The position numbers were made by a program, and so were the translations under genes. From NCBI GenBank assembly GCA_024398475.1, contig JAKSJB010000006.1, forward strand, positions 40,518-104,517: a stretch of DNA of 64,000 bases, written 5' to 3'. A model generated the notes under the pieces. The model worked only from the letters and a program-made list of their open reading frames with translations. It did no database searches and was not told where the DNA came from. Positions 9,235-19,472 of the stretch are shown here, piece after piece (within the stretch, counting starts at the first letter, position 1; the number at the start of each line of letters is the position of its first letter). Origin of the DNA: Bacteroidaceae bacterium (GTDB lineage Bacteria; Bacteroidota; Bacteroidia; Bacteroidales; Bacteroidaceae).

Positions 9235-10047
9235 ATGCTTCAATTAACAGACATAACGAAGAGTTTCGGTAAACTTCAGGTACTGAAGGGTATTTCACTT
9301 ACCATCGGGGACGGTGAGATTGTCAGTATCGTGGGACCGAGCGGAGCCGGTAAGACTACCCTGCTGCAAATCATGGGTACGCTCGACAATGCTGATGGGG
9401 GTTCTGTAGTTATCGACGGTACGAACATCAGCAAAATGGGTTCGAACGCCTTGGCTAAGTTCCGCAACCAACATATTGGTTTCGTTTTCCAGTTTCACCA
9501 ACTGCTTCCTGAATTCACGGCTGTAGAGAATATTATGATTCCTGCCATGATTGCCGGAGTGGGTCAGAAACAGGCGAAAAAGCATGCTATGGAACTTCTG
9601 GAAATGATGAACCTGAAGGAAAGGGCTCTGCACAAACCTGCCGAACTGTCGGGTGGCGAGAAACAGCGTGTGGCTGTAGCGCGTGCCCTCATCAACAATC
9701 CTTCGGTTATCCTTGCCGACGAACCTTCGGGAAGTCTTGACTCCAAGAACAAGGAAGAACTGCATCAGTTGTTCTTCGACATTCGCGACAGACTCCATTG
9801 TACTTTCGTTATCGTCACTCACGACGAACAACTCGCTACCATTACTGACCGCACGATTCATCTGAAAGACGGAGAGGTGGTGAAGGAGGAATCTATTAGA
9901 GAAGAGTCTGCGAATCAACAAGTCTATGAGCCTATGAGTGGTCTTGAGTACGGAAACGATAACGAAAATGGTAACTTGGATCTTTCTGGAACCATTGACC
10001 CTGAACCTTTAACCGATAACCCTAACCCTTTTGAAGAACAGTTATGA
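9235..10047 (+). CDS. ABC transporter ATPase, LolD-like, with acidic C-terminal tail (270 aa)
   Basis: ATPase of the MacB/LolD type. Walker [11 protein letters not shown]-loop [15 protein letters not shown], signature [15 protein letters not shown], Walker [13 protein letters not shown] and H-loop IVTHD are all present. In LolCDE it would power lipoprotein release from the inner membrane, but no LolC/E permease is in the window, so the partner is elsewhere. About 45 residues beyond the usual LolD end form an acidic, Asn/Pro-rich tail (about 223-270). The stop overlaps the next start (ATGA at 10044-10047), coupling it to the CvfB-like gene. Confidence 0.85.
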   Translation: MLQLTDITKSFGKLQVLKGISLTIGDGEIVSIVGPSGAGKTTLLQIMGTLDNADGGSVVIDGTNISKMGSNALAKFRNQHIGFVFQFHQLLPEFTAVENIMIPAMIAGVGQKQAKKHAMELLEMMNLKERALHKPAELSGGEKQRVAVARALINNPSVILADEPSGSLDSKNKEELHQLFFDIRDRLHCTFVIVTHDEQLATITDRTIHLKDGEVVKEESIREESANQQVYEPMSGLEYGNDNENGNLDLSGTIDPEPLTDNPNPFEEQL

Positions 10048-10910
10048 TTCGATTAGGAAAATATAATACTTTACAGATACTGAGACAGGTGGATTTCGGT
10101 ATGTATCTTGACGGTGGTGAAATTGGTGACATTCTGCTGCCTCGCCGCTATGTTCCCAAAGATGCAAAAATCGGTGATTCCATAGAGGTATTTCTTTATC
10201 TCGACAGCGAGGAACGTCTGATTGCCACTACGGAGAAACCTCTCGTACAAGTCAATGAGTTTGCTTTCCTCGAAGTGAAATGGACAAACCAATATGGTGC
10301 GTTCCTCGACTGGGGACTGATGAAGGACCTGTTCTGTCCGTTCCGTGAACAGAAGATGAGAATGCAGCAGGGAAGGAGTTATATCGTCTATTGCTATATT
10401 GACACGCTGACATCACGTATTGTGGCTTCGGCTAAGGTGGAGAAGTTCCTTTCTAACGAAATGCCTACTTACAGAATTGGAGACGCTGTACAGGTGCTGA
10501 TCCAACAGAAGACGGACTTGGGATTCAAGGCTATCGTGGAGGGTAGGTTTTCAGGACTTATCTATCAGAACGAACTGTTCCGCGACATTCATACCGGCGA
10601 CAGACTTACGGGTTACGTGAAGGCGGTTCGTGAGGACGGGAAACTGGATATTTCCCTACAACAGTCGGGACAACGTCATGTGAGGGATTTCTCGTATCAA
10701 CTGTTTGAATATATAAAAAACTGCGAGGACGGTTTCTGCAGGTTCCACGACAAGAGTTTGGCAGAGGACATTTATGCTGAGTTTCAAGTTTCAAAAAAGA
10801 CTTTCAAGAAGGCTGTGGGTGACCTCTACAAAAAGCATCTCATCACGATTCATGACGACGGACTCCGACTGACTGACGAGGGCAGAATAAGCGGTATGAA
10901 CGAGGAGTAA
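10044..10910 (+). CDS. S1-like RNA-binding protein, CvfB family (288 aa)
   Basis: Resembles the CvfB/YitL family (COG2996): consecutive S1-like OB domains followed by a C-terminal winged helix. Visible S1-like features are [36 protein letters not shown] and the third unit [23 protein letters not shown]. The winged-helix part is around [23 protein letters not shown]. In Staphylococcus CvfB affects virulence gene expression; its role in Bacteroidetes is not established. Translation is coupled to the upstream ATPase by a 4-bp overlap. Confidence 0.85.
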   Translation: MIRLGKYNTLQILRQVDFGMYLDGGEIGDILLPRRYVPKDAKIGDSIEVFLYLDSEERLIATTEKPLVQVNEFAFLEVKWTNQYGAFLDWGLMKDLFCPFREQKMRMQQGRSYIVYCYIDTLTSRIVASAKVEKFLSNEMPTYRIGDAVQVLIQQKTDLGFKAIVEGRFSGLIYQNELFRDIHTGDRLTGYVKAVREDGKLDISLQQSGQRHVRDFSYQLFEYIKNCEDGFCRFHDKSLAEDIYAEFQVSKKTFKKAVGDLYKKHLITIHDDGLRLTDEGRISGMNEE

Positions 10911-10974
10911 ATGCCTTTTACCAAAGGCTTAACCATATTTTTCAACGCGATAACAAAAAACATAGATATATTAA

Positions 10975-11955
10975 GTGAATCAGTTACAAAACATAATTCA
11001 ACCTATAGCCGGGGAGTTGGACCAATGCAGACTGTTGTTTGCACAATCGCTCCATCACGACAATCAGTTGCTGGACCATGCACTCAGTATGGTTCGCGAA
11101 CACAACGGAAAGATGATGCGTCCGATACTTGTGTTGCTTGTTGCCCGACTTTTTGGTGACATAGATGAGAGGACTCTTAACGTGGCTTGTGCTTATGAAG
11201 CGTTCCACACGGCGAGTCTTGTTCACGACGACGTGGTAGACGAAAGTGACGAACGACGCGGACAGAAATCTGTCAATAGAGATTCGGGCAACAAGGTGGC
11301 TGTTCTGGTGGGAGACTATATCCTGTCAAATGCCTTGAACTATCTTGCCCAAACAGACTGTCCTCAGTTGGTAAGCATCATGTCGGATGCTGCCAAGCGA
11401 CTTGCTGATGGCGAACTGCTACAACTCTACAACGTAGGCAATCAGGAGATTTCCGAACAGACATATTTCAAGATTATCAGCAACAAGACAGCAGCCTTAT
11501 TCGCTGCCTGTGCATATTCTTCTGCCATCATCTGCGGTTGTGAGGCTGAAACGGCTGACCAGATGCGACTGTTCGGTGAAACAGTCGGAATCTGTTTCCA
11601 AATTCGTGACGATATATTTGACTATAAGACTGACGACATAGGAAAACCTACATGTAATGACATGAAAGAGGGGAAACTCACAATTCCCGTCATTCACGCC
11701 CTACTAAATGCCAAGAGTGAAGATGCCAAGGTGATGAACTGTATTGCACAGAAAGTGAAGCAACTGCATGCTTCGCAGGAGGAGATTCTTGCACTCGTGG
11801 AATTTACCGATAGGGAGGGCGGTATTGATTATGCATACTCGCTTATGAACGAATATGCAGAAAAGGCTAAGGCTATCCTGAATCAGTTCCCTGATTCGGA
11901 TATCCGCACGGCTCTTTCGTGCTATGTGGATTATGTGGTGGGCAGAAAATTCTAA
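10975..11955 (+). CDS. ispB: Polyprenyl diphosphate synthase, all-trans (326 aa)
   Basis: Condenses isopentenyl diphosphate with allylic primers to make the long prenyl chain of menaquinone. Both aspartate motifs are intact: first DDVVD in HDDVVDESDERRG, second DDIFD in FQIRDDIFDYKTDD. The residues before the first motif are small/aromatic (AFHTASLV), as in long-chain enzymes; exact chain length cannot be read. The start must be the GTG at 10975, because an in-frame TAA occupies 10972-10974 and no ATG precedes the conserved region. Confidence 0.87.
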   Translation: MNQLQNIIQPIAGELDQCRLLFAQSLHHDNQLLDHALSMVREHNGKMMRPILVLLVARLFGDIDERTLNVACAYEAFHTASLVHDDVVDESDERRGQKSVNRDSGNKVAVLVGDYILSNALNYLAQTDCPQLVSIMSDAAKRLADGELLQLYNVGNQEISEQTYFKIISNKTAALFAACAYSSAIICGCEAETADQMRLFGETVGICFQIRDDIFDYKTDDIGKPTCNDMKEGKLTIPVIHALLNAKSEDAKVMNCIAQKVKQLHASQEEILALVEFTDREGGIDYAYSLMNEYAEKAKAILNQFPDSDIRTALSCYVDYVVGRKF

Positions 11956-11995
11956 TCGTATGTGTCTATAACACTAAGTTACAGGAAACCAAGAT

Positions 11996-12535
11996 ATGAA
12001 CAACAGAAAACTCAGCGTGCTGGAAATGCATCGCATAAGTGTAGATGAATTCAAGCAGAGCAGAAAAACTCCGCTCGTGATTGTGCTTGACGATGTGCGG
12101 AGTATGTACAACGTTGGTAGCGTCTTCCGTACGGCTGATGCTTTCCGAATGGAATCTATTCTTCTCTGCGGCATCACAGCACGTCCGCCTCATCCCGAAA
12201 TCCACAAGACAGCTTTGGGAGCAGAGGATTCGGTTGATTGGGAGTACTTTGCCGACACTCACGAGGCTGTACGCAAACTTCACGAAAAGGGTTATACAGT
12301 TCTCGCCATCGAACAGGTGGTGGGTAGTACCATGCTTCAGGATTTCAAACCAATGCCCAACTGCAGGTATGCTATCGTCATGGGTAACGAGGTGAAGGGA
12401 GTGAAGCAGACAGTCGTGGACATGTGTGACGGCTGTATTGAAATTCCGCAGTTCGGTACTAAGCATTCTCTCAATGTGAGTACTGCTGCCGGTATAGTGA
12501 TGTGGGAGATGATGAAGAAAATCAATCTCAACTGA
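11996..12535 (+). CDS. SpoU/TrmH family RNA 2'-O-methyltransferase (179 aa)
   Basis: S-adenosylmethionine-dependent RNA ribose methylase with a trefoil knot. All three SpoU motifs are present: NVGSVFRTADAF, IVMGNEVKGV and SLNVSTAAGIVMWEM. At 179 residues it is a catalytic domain with little N-terminal extension, like TrmH/TrmL-type enzymes; whether it modifies tRNA or rRNA is not clear. It follows the prenyl synthase by 40 bp and precedes mutS by 81 bp on the same strand. Confidence 0.85.
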   Translation: MNNRKLSVLEMHRISVDEFKQSRKTPLVIVLDDVRSMYNVGSVFRTADAFRMESILLCGITARPPHPEIHKTALGAEDSVDWEYFADTHEAVRKLHEKGYTVLAIEQVVGSTMLQDFKPMPNCRYAIVMGNEVKGVKQTVVDMCDGCIEIPQFGTKHSLNVSTAAGIVMWEMMKKINLN

Positions 12536-12616
12536 CATTTATCTTTCGAAATATATATATTTAGGCCTGCGACTGACCGCCAAGGGCTGAAAACCTAATA
12601 ATTCATTACAATCACA

Positions 12617-15241
12617 ATGGCAAAGACCAATGAGGTAACTCCAATGATGAAGCAGTTCTACGACTTGAAGGCTAAGCACCCTGATGCTTTGATCCTTTTC
12701 CGTTGTGGAGACTTTTATGAAACCTATGCCGACGATGCTGTGGAAGCTTCGGAAATTCTAGGTATCACTCTCACTAAACGAGGGAGCGGCGCCAGCGATC
12801 AGGTTTCTTCTACGGCTATGGCTGGTTTCCCTTACCATGCTCTCGATACATATCTGCCACGACTCATACGTGCTGGTAAGCGAGTTGCGATATGCGACCA
12901 ATTGGAAGATCCTAAACTGACCAAGAAACTGGTGAAGCGTGGTATCACAGAGGTGGTCACTCCGGGTGTGGCGATGAACGACAATGTGCTCAACTGTAAG
13001 GAGAACAACTTCCTTGCTGCCATCAATTTCGGAAGAAGTGCATGCGGACTTGCCCTTCTGGACATCTCTACGGGTGAGTTCCTCGTGGCTGAAGGTACGG
13101 CTGACTATATCGAGAAACTACTTACAAACTTCAGTCCGAAGGAGGTGTTGCTGGAACGTGGCAAACACTCACAGTTCGAGGCATCTTTCGGTACGAAGTT
13201 CTTTACATACCAACTGGACGACTGGATTTTTGCTGAGGGTACGGCACGCAAGAAACTGCTTGCCCACTTCGGGGTGAAGAACCTGAAAGGATTTGGTGTT
13301 GATTATCTCGACAGCGCAGTTGTGGCTGCCGGGGCTATTATTTTCTATCTGGAACAGACTCAACATACTCATATCAGTCATATTCGTTCCATCGCACAAA
13401 TTGAAGAAAGTCAGTATGTGCGTCTAGACCGCTTTACTATTCGTAGTCTGGAGATTCTTTCTTCCATGAACGAGGGCGGAAAGTCTCTGCTTGATGTCAT
13501 AGACCGTACTGTCAGTCCGATGGGCGGACGTCTCATGCGACGTTGGCTGGTGTTCCCGCTGAAGGATATTGATGCCATCAGAAAGCGTCAGCAGGTGGTG
13601 GAACAGTTCTTCCGCGATACGGACTTCCGCGACATTATTGAAGAACAACTCTACCATATTGGCGATATTGAACGAATTGCATCGAAAATTGCTGTAGGAA
13701 GAGTAACTCCTCGCGATTTCATTCAACTTAAGACTGCTCTTCAGGCCATTCAGCCTATCCGGCAGGCTTGTCTGCAGAGCAACGACGAAAACATACAGAG
13801 ACTGGGGGCTGAACTCGACGAATGTGTGGAACTGCGCCAGCGTATCGAACATGAAATAATGCCTGATCCTCCTATGCTTGTTGCTAAGGGGGGCGTTATT
13901 GCAGAAGGTGTAAATGCTGAACTCGACGAACTGAGACGTATCGCATACTCAGGCAAGGACTATCTTCTGCAGATGCAGCAACGGGAAATTGAACTCACGG
14001 GTATTCAGAGTCTGAAGATTGGGTTCAACAATGTCTTCGGCTACTATATGGAAGTGCGCAACACATTCAGAGATATGGTTCCGAAAGAATGGATTCGAAA
14101 ACAAACCCTAGTAAATGCCGAACGCTACATCACTCAGGAACTTAAGGAATATGAAGAGAAGATTCTTGGTGCCGAGGAAAAGATTTTGTCTCTAGAATCT
14201 CAACTCTTTACCAAACTCATTGAGGACAGTACTGCTTTCATTCCTGTTATCCAGAAGAATGCTGCTGAAATTGCACGTATCGACTGTCTTCTTTCCTTTG
14301 CACGTACCGCTGCTGAATATAAGTATGTATGTCCTGTGGTTGATGATAGTCTTATCATCGACATCAAGGGTGGACGCCATCCTGTTATCGAACGCCAGAT
14401 GCCTGTAGGGGAACAGTATATTGCCAACGACCTGATGCTAGATACTGATCATCAGCAAATCATCATCATAACGGGACCTAACATGGCAGGTAAGTCGGCT
14501 CTTCTGCGCCAAACGGCACTCATAGCGCTTCTTGCTCAGACGGGCAGTTTCGTTCCTGCCGAAAGCGCACGTATAGGTATGGTTGACAAGATCTTTACAC
14601 GCGTGGGGGCAAGCGACAACATCTCCATGGGGGAATCAACCTTCATGGTTGAGATGACGGAAGCAGCAAGCATACTCAACAACCTCTCGCCACGTTCACT
14701 TGTTCTCTTCGACGAACTCGGACGTGGAACAAGTACATACGACGGTATTTCTATAGCATGGTCCATCGTGGAACATATTCATGAGAATGGGCGCAATCCA
14801 GCCCGTACTCTCTTCGCTACTCATTATCACGAACTAAACGAGATGGAGCGTCTCTTCTCGCGTGTGAAGAATTTCAATGTCAGCGTTCACGAAGCTGACG
14901 GAAAGGTGATATTCCTGCGTAAACTTAAGCCGGGCGGCAGCGAACACTCCTTCGGTATTCATGTGGCACGAATGGCGGGTATGATTCCCTCCGTTGTCCG
15001 TCGTGCCGAACAGGTGCTGAGTGAATTGGAAAAGAACAACAGCAGCGAGGGGGTGAGCCGACCACAGACCGATGCTATTCAGGCTACTGGAACACATCAG
15101 CTTTCATTCTTCCAACTCGATGACCCAGTTCTATGTCAGGTACGTGATGAAATCCTTAACCTCGACGTAAATAACCTCACTCCAATTGAAGCTCTGAACA
15201 AACTCAACGATATCAAGAAAATCGTAGGAGGGAGGAGTTGA
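12617..15241 (+). CDS. mutS: DNA mismatch repair protein MutS (874 aa)
   Basis: Recognises mismatches and small loops and recruits MutL. The N-terminal mismatch-binding motif is present ([15 protein letters not shown], with the Phe-X-Glu pair GDFYE). The C-terminal ATPase has Walker [14 protein letters not shown], the GESTFMVEM loop, Walker [17 protein letters not shown] and ATHYHEL. Full length. Ends with the dimerisation/helix-turn-helix region and a C-terminal tail. Confidence 0.97.
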   Translation: MAKTNEVTPMMKQFYDLKAKHPDALILFRCGDFYETYADDAVEASEILGITLTKRGSGASDQVSSTAMAGFPYHALDTYLPRLIRAGKRVAICDQLEDPKLTKKLVKRGITEVVTPGVAMNDNVLNCKENNFLAAINFGRSACGLALLDISTGEFLVAEGTADYIEKLLTNFSPKEVLLERGKHSQFEASFGTKFFTYQLDDWIFAEGTARKKLLAHFGVKNLKGFGVDYLDSAVVAAGAIIFYLEQTQHTHISHIRSIAQIEESQYVRLDRFTIRSLEILSSMNEGGKSLLDVIDRTVSPMGGRLMRRWLVFPLKDIDAIRKRQQVVEQFFRDTDFRDIIEEQLYHIGDIERIASKIAVGRVTPRDFIQLKTALQAIQPIRQACLQSNDENIQRLGAELDECVELRQRIEHEIMPDPPMLVAKGGVIAEGVNAELDELRRIAYSGKDYLLQMQQREIELTGIQSLKIGFNNVFGYYMEVRNTFRDMVPKEWIRKQTLVNAERYITQELKEYEEKILGAEEKILSLESQLFTKLIEDSTAFIPVIQKNAAEIARIDCLLSFARTAAEYKYVCPVVDDSLIIDIKGGRHPVIERQMPVGEQYIANDLMLDTDHQQIIIITGPNMAGKSALLRQTALIALLAQTGSFVPAESARIGMVDKIFTRVGASDNISMGESTFMVEMTEAASILNNLSPRSLVLFDELGRGTSTYDGISIAWSIVEHIHENGRNPARTLFATHYHELNEMERLFSRVKNFNVSVHEADGKVIFLRKLKPGGSEHSFGIHVARMAGMIPSVVRRAEQVLSELEKNNSSEGVSRPQTDAIQATGTHQLSFFQLDDPVLCQVRDEILNLDVNNLTPIEALNKLNDIKKIVGGRS

Positions 15242-15284
15242 AGACAACGAGACGACTGATGCTAACCTATGGGGCAAACATAAT

Positions 15285-15325
15285 AAAAGGAAGTTACTTC
15301 ACATACCGAAATAACTTCCTTTTTT
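15285..15325. terminator. Rho-independent terminator after mutS, bidirectional
   Basis: Perfect 12-bp arms AAAAGGAAGTTA (15285-15296) and TAACTTCCTTTT (15312-15323), followed by T residues on the plus strand and preceded by A residues that give a U-tract on the minus strand. It lies between mutS and the converging gene at 15386. Confidence 0.85.
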
Positions 15326-15385
15326 CTATTGACGGCAGACCTTTGACTTTTGCGTGGGCGTTTTGCTCTTCAGGGATAAGGAGTT

Positions 15386-15802
15386 TTATCTCCTTTCACC
15401 TACGATTAGGAAGACTTCATCCTTGAGGGAGTCGGGGAGTTCCACGGCACGAAGCTGAAGAGAACGTACCCACCCTGCTACTTCATAATCACGCATGGTG
15501 TAGAGTACATCACGAAATTCATCGATTTCCTCATCTGTATATTCATCGCTGGTGCGTCCACGGAAACGGTCAAGTTCTTCGTCGTTGTAGTATTCTATTT
15601 CCTTACTTACGGCAGCCAGAAGACTTTCCTTCTCGCATACTTCATGCTGTCCGCAGCATTCCATATCCTGCACCTGCTTGATGGATGGCATTTCTGAAAT
15701 CTCACCGCGTTCCAATTTCTTCTTTAGTGAACGGTTGCGGAAATATCCGAGTATCATTGCCACAATACCCAAAAGAATTAATCCTGCTACTAAATATATC
15801 AT
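15386..15802 (-). CDS. Small membrane-anchored protein of unknown function (138 aa)
   Basis: One N-terminal transmembrane helix (MIYLVAGLILLGIVAMILGYF), then a basic stretch and a cytosolic domain with a Cys cluster (MECCGQHEVCE) that could bind a metal. The rest is acidic and helical. Similar short anchored proteins are conserved next to aroA in Bacteroidales, sometimes annotated as phospholipase without evidence. It lies 116 bp downstream of the aroA stop on the same strand. Confidence 0.6.
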   Translation of the reverse strand: MIYLVAGLILLGIVAMILGYFRNRSLKKKLERGEISEMPSIKQVQDMECCGQHEVCEKESLLAAVSKEIEYYNDEELDRFRGRTSDEYTDEEIDEFRDVLYTMRDYEVAGWVRSLQLRAVELPDSLKDEVFLIVGERR

Positions 15803-15846
15803 AGTTCGTAACTTGCTCTGATTTTTCAGTAGGTCAGTAGATTGGA

Positions 15847-15869
15847 AGTTAAAGGGAGTTAAGTAGAAG
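15847..15869 (+). repeat. Dispersed intergenic repeat, copy B (23 bp)
   Basis: Identical over 23 bp to 4422-4444. It sits in the aroA to 15802 spacer. Confidence 0.75.
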
Positions 15870-15918
15870 CTTGCCTACATAACTACCGTTTCGGTCGCTG
15901 ACCATTTTTCTACTTGTA

Positions 15919-17169
15919 TTATTTAATTATCATTCCGGCTTTCTTCATGTCATCCCAAAACGTAGGATAAGACTTCGTGACGACCTCAGGATTCTCTATG
16001 TTTATTTCTCCCAACAGTATGGCACATGGTGCAAACGCCATTGCCATACGGTGGTCGTTATAGGTGGCGATGGAAATTGGTGCTGGGATAGTACTTGATT
16101 CATGCATCGTGCCATCCCACGTCATAGTATCGGAGGTTGCTGTGATGACGAATCCCATCTTCAGAAGTTCTGTCTGCAGAGCGGAAATACGGTCTGTTTC
16201 CTTTATTCTCAACGTTCTAAGTCCCGTAAATCGGAACGGTATATGCTTCATGCTGCAAGTGACAACTACTGCCTGAACGAGATCAGGGCAAAGGGTGAAG
16301 TCGTACTCAAACGGTAATGCTTCTTCAGATTTGTCCTCACGTATCCTGATTTCATTCAACAGCAATCCGAATATTTCATGACAGACACAATCTCCCTGAA
16401 CACTATCAAAATCCAATCCTGACAAATCAAATTCAACGCCACTCAGTACATTCATTTCGTACCAGAATGCTGCTGCTGACCAGTCGGGTTCAATAGAAGA
16501 GAATGTTGGCAACGGTGATACTGATGAAATGGGAAGTGTGCTAAAAGATGACGCAAGTCGGATGGACGAATTAGGATTGACGGCAAAACTACGTGCCATC
16601 ATCTGAAGGGTCATACTGATATATGGCTGGGAAACGAGGTCGCCTTCGATGTTCAGTATAAGTGGATGGATGAACTTAGGGGCAATCATCAGTAAGGCCG
16701 AAATGAACTGTGAACTGATGTCGCCTCGAATGGTAAGTTCTCCGCCCTGCATTCGTGGATTACCCTTGATGCGAAGTGGCGGATAACCTTCCTCGCCCAG
16801 ATATTCTATCTCTGCTCCCAATGTTCGCAAAGCATCTACAAGTGGCGAGATTGGCCGCTGACACAAGCGTTCGGTTCCGGTAATCGTACGCGTACCTTCG
16901 GTTACAGCCATCAACGCTGTCCCAAATCGCATGGCCGTACCTGATGCTTCTACGAAGAAATCCGTGTCAAGTGTTAGTCTGTCAGTTAGGTTCTGCATGA
17001 CATGGATATCATCACAAGCGGGTTGACCAATAAACTGACGACGGATAATTTCACTTGTAGCGGTATTTCCGTAAAGACACGACAAAACGATAGCACGATT
17101 GGCTACACTCTTTGATGGAGGCAGTTCAATCGTGCATGGTGTGAATCTTGATGGTGACTTTATTATCAT
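15919..17169 (-). CDS. aroA: 3-phosphoshikimate 1-carboxyvinyltransferase (EPSP synthase, 416 aa)
   Basis: Sixth step of the shikimate pathway, joining PEP and shikimate-3-phosphate. Substrate-binding motifs: PPSKSVANRAIVL near the N-terminus, EASGTAMRFGTA, and the C-terminal ETDRISAL and YNDHRMAMAFAP. The Bacteroidetes version is somewhat divergent (GTAMRF rather than GNAGTAMR), as here. Overlaps purA by 4 bp and is the last gene of the 21498-15919 operon. Confidence 0.92.
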   Translation of the reverse strand: MIIKSPSRFTPCTIELPPSKSVANRAIVLSCLYGNTATSEIIRRQFIGQPACDDIHVMQNLTDRLTLDTDFFVEASGTAMRFGTALMAVTEGTRTITGTERLCQRPISPLVDALRTLGAEIEYLGEEGYPPLRIKGNPRMQGGELTIRGDISSQFISALLMIAPKFIHPLILNIEGDLVSQPYISMTLQMMARSFAVNPNSSIRLASSFSTLPISSVSPLPTFSSIEPDWSAAAFWYEMNVLSGVEFDLSGLDFDSVQGDCVCHEIFGLLLNEIRIREDKSEEALPFEYDFTLCPDLVQAVVVTCSMKHIPFRFTGLRTLRIKETDRISALQTELLKMGFVITATSDTMTWDGTMHESSTIPAPISIATYNDHRMAMAFAPCAILLGEINIENPEVVTKSYPTFWDDMKKAGMIIK

Positions 17170-18428
17170 CTTTCAATTGTCTGTTCGCGGTCAGGACCTA
17201 CTGAGACAATAGCGATAGGAGTCTCTAACTGTTCTTCAAGGAAGGCGATGTAATCCTTGAATGCCTTAGGGAACTCTGCCTCTGATGTGACCTTTGTGAG
17301 ATCCTGATTCCATCCTGGCATCTCTACATATACTGGTTCGATACCTTCATTGATGTCGTATGGGAAAAAGTCGATTACGTTGCCGTTCTGCTTGTATGCA
17401 ACACATGCCTTGATTGTCTCAAAACTGTCGAGCACATCGCTCTTCATCATGATGAGTTTTGTTACTCCATTGACCATAATGGCATACTTAAGAGCTACGA
17501 GATCTATCCATCCGCAACGACGTTCACGACCTGTTACTGCTCCGTATTCGTGACCAATGGCACGAATCTTGTCACCTGTCTCATCAAAGAGTTCTGTAGG
17601 GAACGGACCGGCACCTACACGTGTGCAGTATGCCTTGATGATACCGAATACATCACCTATCTTGTTTGGACCGAGACCGAGTCCTGTACATGCTCCGGCA
17701 CAGATGGTGTTGCTTGATGTAACAAATGGATATGAACCAAAGTCTACATCGAGCATAGTACCCTGAGCTCCTTCACAAAGCATTGTCTTACCTTGCTTGA
17801 GAAGGTTGTTTACTTCATGTTCGCTGTCAACCAATGGGAACTGTTTCATATATTCAATTCCTTCCATCCAATGGCGTTCTACTTCCGTAATGTCGTAGTC
17901 GGTATAATTGAGAGCACGAAGCATTTCTTCATGACGTGCCTTGTGGGCAGCATATTTTTCTTCAAAGTTTTCAAGAATATCACCTACACGGAGTCCGTTA
18001 CGGCTGATTTTGTCTGTGTAAGTAGGACCAATACCTTTTCCTGTTGTGCCCACCTTGTTCTTTCCCTTTGCTGCTTCATAGGCTGCATCAAGCAAACGGT
18101 GAGTTGGCATGATGAGATGAGCCTTCTTGGAAATATGAAGACGGCTCTTAAGTTCGTGACCGGACTTTTCCAAATCCTTTGCCTCATCCATAAAGAGATC
18201 TGGAGCAAGAACTACACCATTACCTATGATATTCACCTTATCGCCCTGGAATATACCGGAAGGTATGGAACGAAGTACATACTTCTGACCTTCGAACTCA
18301 AGTGTGTGACCTGCATTTGGTCCACCCTGAAAACGTGCTACTACATCGTAGCGAGGTGTGAGCACATCCACTACCTTGCCTTTTCCTTCGTCTCCCCATT
18401 GGAGACCTAACAATACATCTACTTTCAT
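17166..18428 (-). CDS. purA: Adenylosuccinate synthetase (420 aa)
   Basis: Converts IMP, GTP and aspartate to adenylosuccinate in AMP synthesis. The GTP-binding loop LQWGDEGKGKVVD is present, then PNAGHT, the IMP-site region TTGKGIGPTY and CEGAQGTMLDVDFGSYP, and the late GRERRCGWID. Full length. Overlaps the Fur-family gene by 4 bp upstream and aroA by 4 bp downstream. Confidence 0.96.
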   Translation of the reverse strand: MKVDVLLGLQWGDEGKGKVVDVLTPRYDVVARFQGGPNAGHTLEFEGQKYVLRSIPSGIFQGDKVNIIGNGVVLAPDLFMDEAKDLEKSGHELKSRLHISKKAHLIMPTHRLLDAAYEAAKGKNKVGTTGKGIGPTYTDKISRNGLRVGDILENFEEKYAAHKARHEEMLRALNYTDYDITEVERHWMEGIEYMKQFPLVDSEHEVNNLLKQGKTMLCEGAQGTMLDVDFGSYPFVTSSNTICAGACTGLGLGPNKIGDVFGIIKAYCTRVGAGPFPTELFDETGDKIRAIGHEYGAVTGRERRCGWIDLVALKYAIMVNGVTKLIMMKSDVLDSFETIKACVAYKQNGNVIDFFPYDINEGIEPVYVEMPGWNQDLTKVTSEAEFPKAFKDYIAFLEEQLETPIAIVSVGPDREQTIER

Positions 18429-18916
18429 TTTTTTGTATTTTTTATGTTGAGTTTTTTCTTTTCTCTTGCTTGTCTTGCCCTACATTTTGAACATATACCA
18501 TAAACGATGACTGAACAGTTTGTAGAATGGAACTTGAGGAACTTCCGTTTCAATATGGAATCACTCAATTCGCTGTCAAGAAATATGGTGGAACTCCCAC
18601 ATACCGTACACAGCAACTGGTGATGGGTATTGTTCTGATAACAAACTTCATACTTTACCAAACCTGGTGTCGGATGCTTGACTACAAGACCTATTTTCAC
18701 GAACAGTTCCAGATTGTTATATACTGTTACCCTACTTATCATCATTTTCTTGGCTACGTGTTCCTGAAGTGTATCTACCGTAAACTGTCCCGTAATGGAA
18801 TATGCTGCATCCAGCAACGCATACCTTTCTGGAGTCTTGCGGCAATGCTTGGTGAGAATGTACTGAGTAAGTACTTCTCTCGCTGCCTTCATTCGTTCTT
18901 CACTGGCTTTAGTCAT
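18425..18916 (-). CDS. Fur-family transcriptional regulator (163 aa)
   Basis: N-terminal winged helix (KTPERYALLDAAY, then MISRVTVYNNLELFVKIGLV) and a C-terminal metal-binding dimerisation domain (NNTHHQLLCTVCG and YGICSKCRA), giving two CxxC pairs for the structural zinc. A basic tail follows (KKKLNIKNTKK). Which metal or signal it senses (iron, zinc or peroxide) cannot be read. The order Fur-family regulator then purA is common in Bacteroidales. It overlaps both neighbours, by 8 and 4 bp. Confidence 0.88.
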   Translation of the reverse strand: MTKASEERMKAAREVLTQYILTKHCRKTPERYALLDAAYSITGQFTVDTLQEHVAKKMMISRVTVYNNLELFVKIGLVVKHPTPGLVKYEVCYQNNTHHQLLCTVCGSSTIFLDSELSDSILKRKFLKFHSTNCSVIVYGICSKCRARQAREKKKLNIKNTKK

Positions 18917-19472
18917 CTTTTGTTTCTCCGTTTTCCAAGTTGTATATCATATTGCTTGCCAGTCGTCTTATCGCTATTGTTGATTCTTCTGCTTCAAGCA
19001 AAGCATCTAACTGATCCCGAAGTTCATATAGCGAACGTTCATTTAGAGTTGAGCGACGCATCAGATGGCTGATAATACTCAAGCCTGTGACTTGCTTTAT
19101 CTCTTCATCAGATGCTAACCATTGAAATGCCTTGACAGACGCACATTTCATATTCTGAAACAGGTTCAAGGCTGTTATCTGTGCCAGTTCAACAGTATGC
19201 AATGACTCCATCCACAAATCTGCAAAATCTTCGTCAAAGAGTTCTGCTGGCTGAATCAATGTTGCCATTATCCTGCATTCACGAACCGACTCTTTCCATA
19301 AAGCCTGTGCCAGTTCATGATTCTTTCCGTATTCCTCGGCCAAATCATGCAATCGTGGTAGTTCCACACCAAAATTAACCCTGTAATCAGCCGATGAACG
19401 CATTGCGGCAGATGCCACACCATTCATGCTGGCACGAAGGTCTTTCTTGATTTGGAGTATCAGATTATTCAT
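18909..19472 (-). CDS. AlkD-like HEAT-repeat protein (187 aa)
   Basis: An all-helical protein that resembles the DNA alkylation repair (AlkD/DUF7674-type) family; the pattern AQALWKESVRECRIMATLIQP matches its recurrent helix pair. AlkD enzymes remove bulky alkylated purines without base flipping. At 187 residues it is shorter than typical AlkD (about 230), so catalytic activity is uncertain. Overlaps its neighbours by 8 bp on each side. Confidence 0.6.
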   Translation of the reverse strand: MNNLILQIKKDLRASMNGVASAAMRSSADYRVNFGVELPRLHDLAEEYGKNHELAQALWKESVRECRIMATLIQPAELFDEDFADLWMESLHTVELAQITALNLFQNMKCASVKAFQWLASDEEIKQVTGLSIISHLMRRSTLNERSLYELRDQLDALLEAEESTIAIRRLASNMIYNLENGETKDD

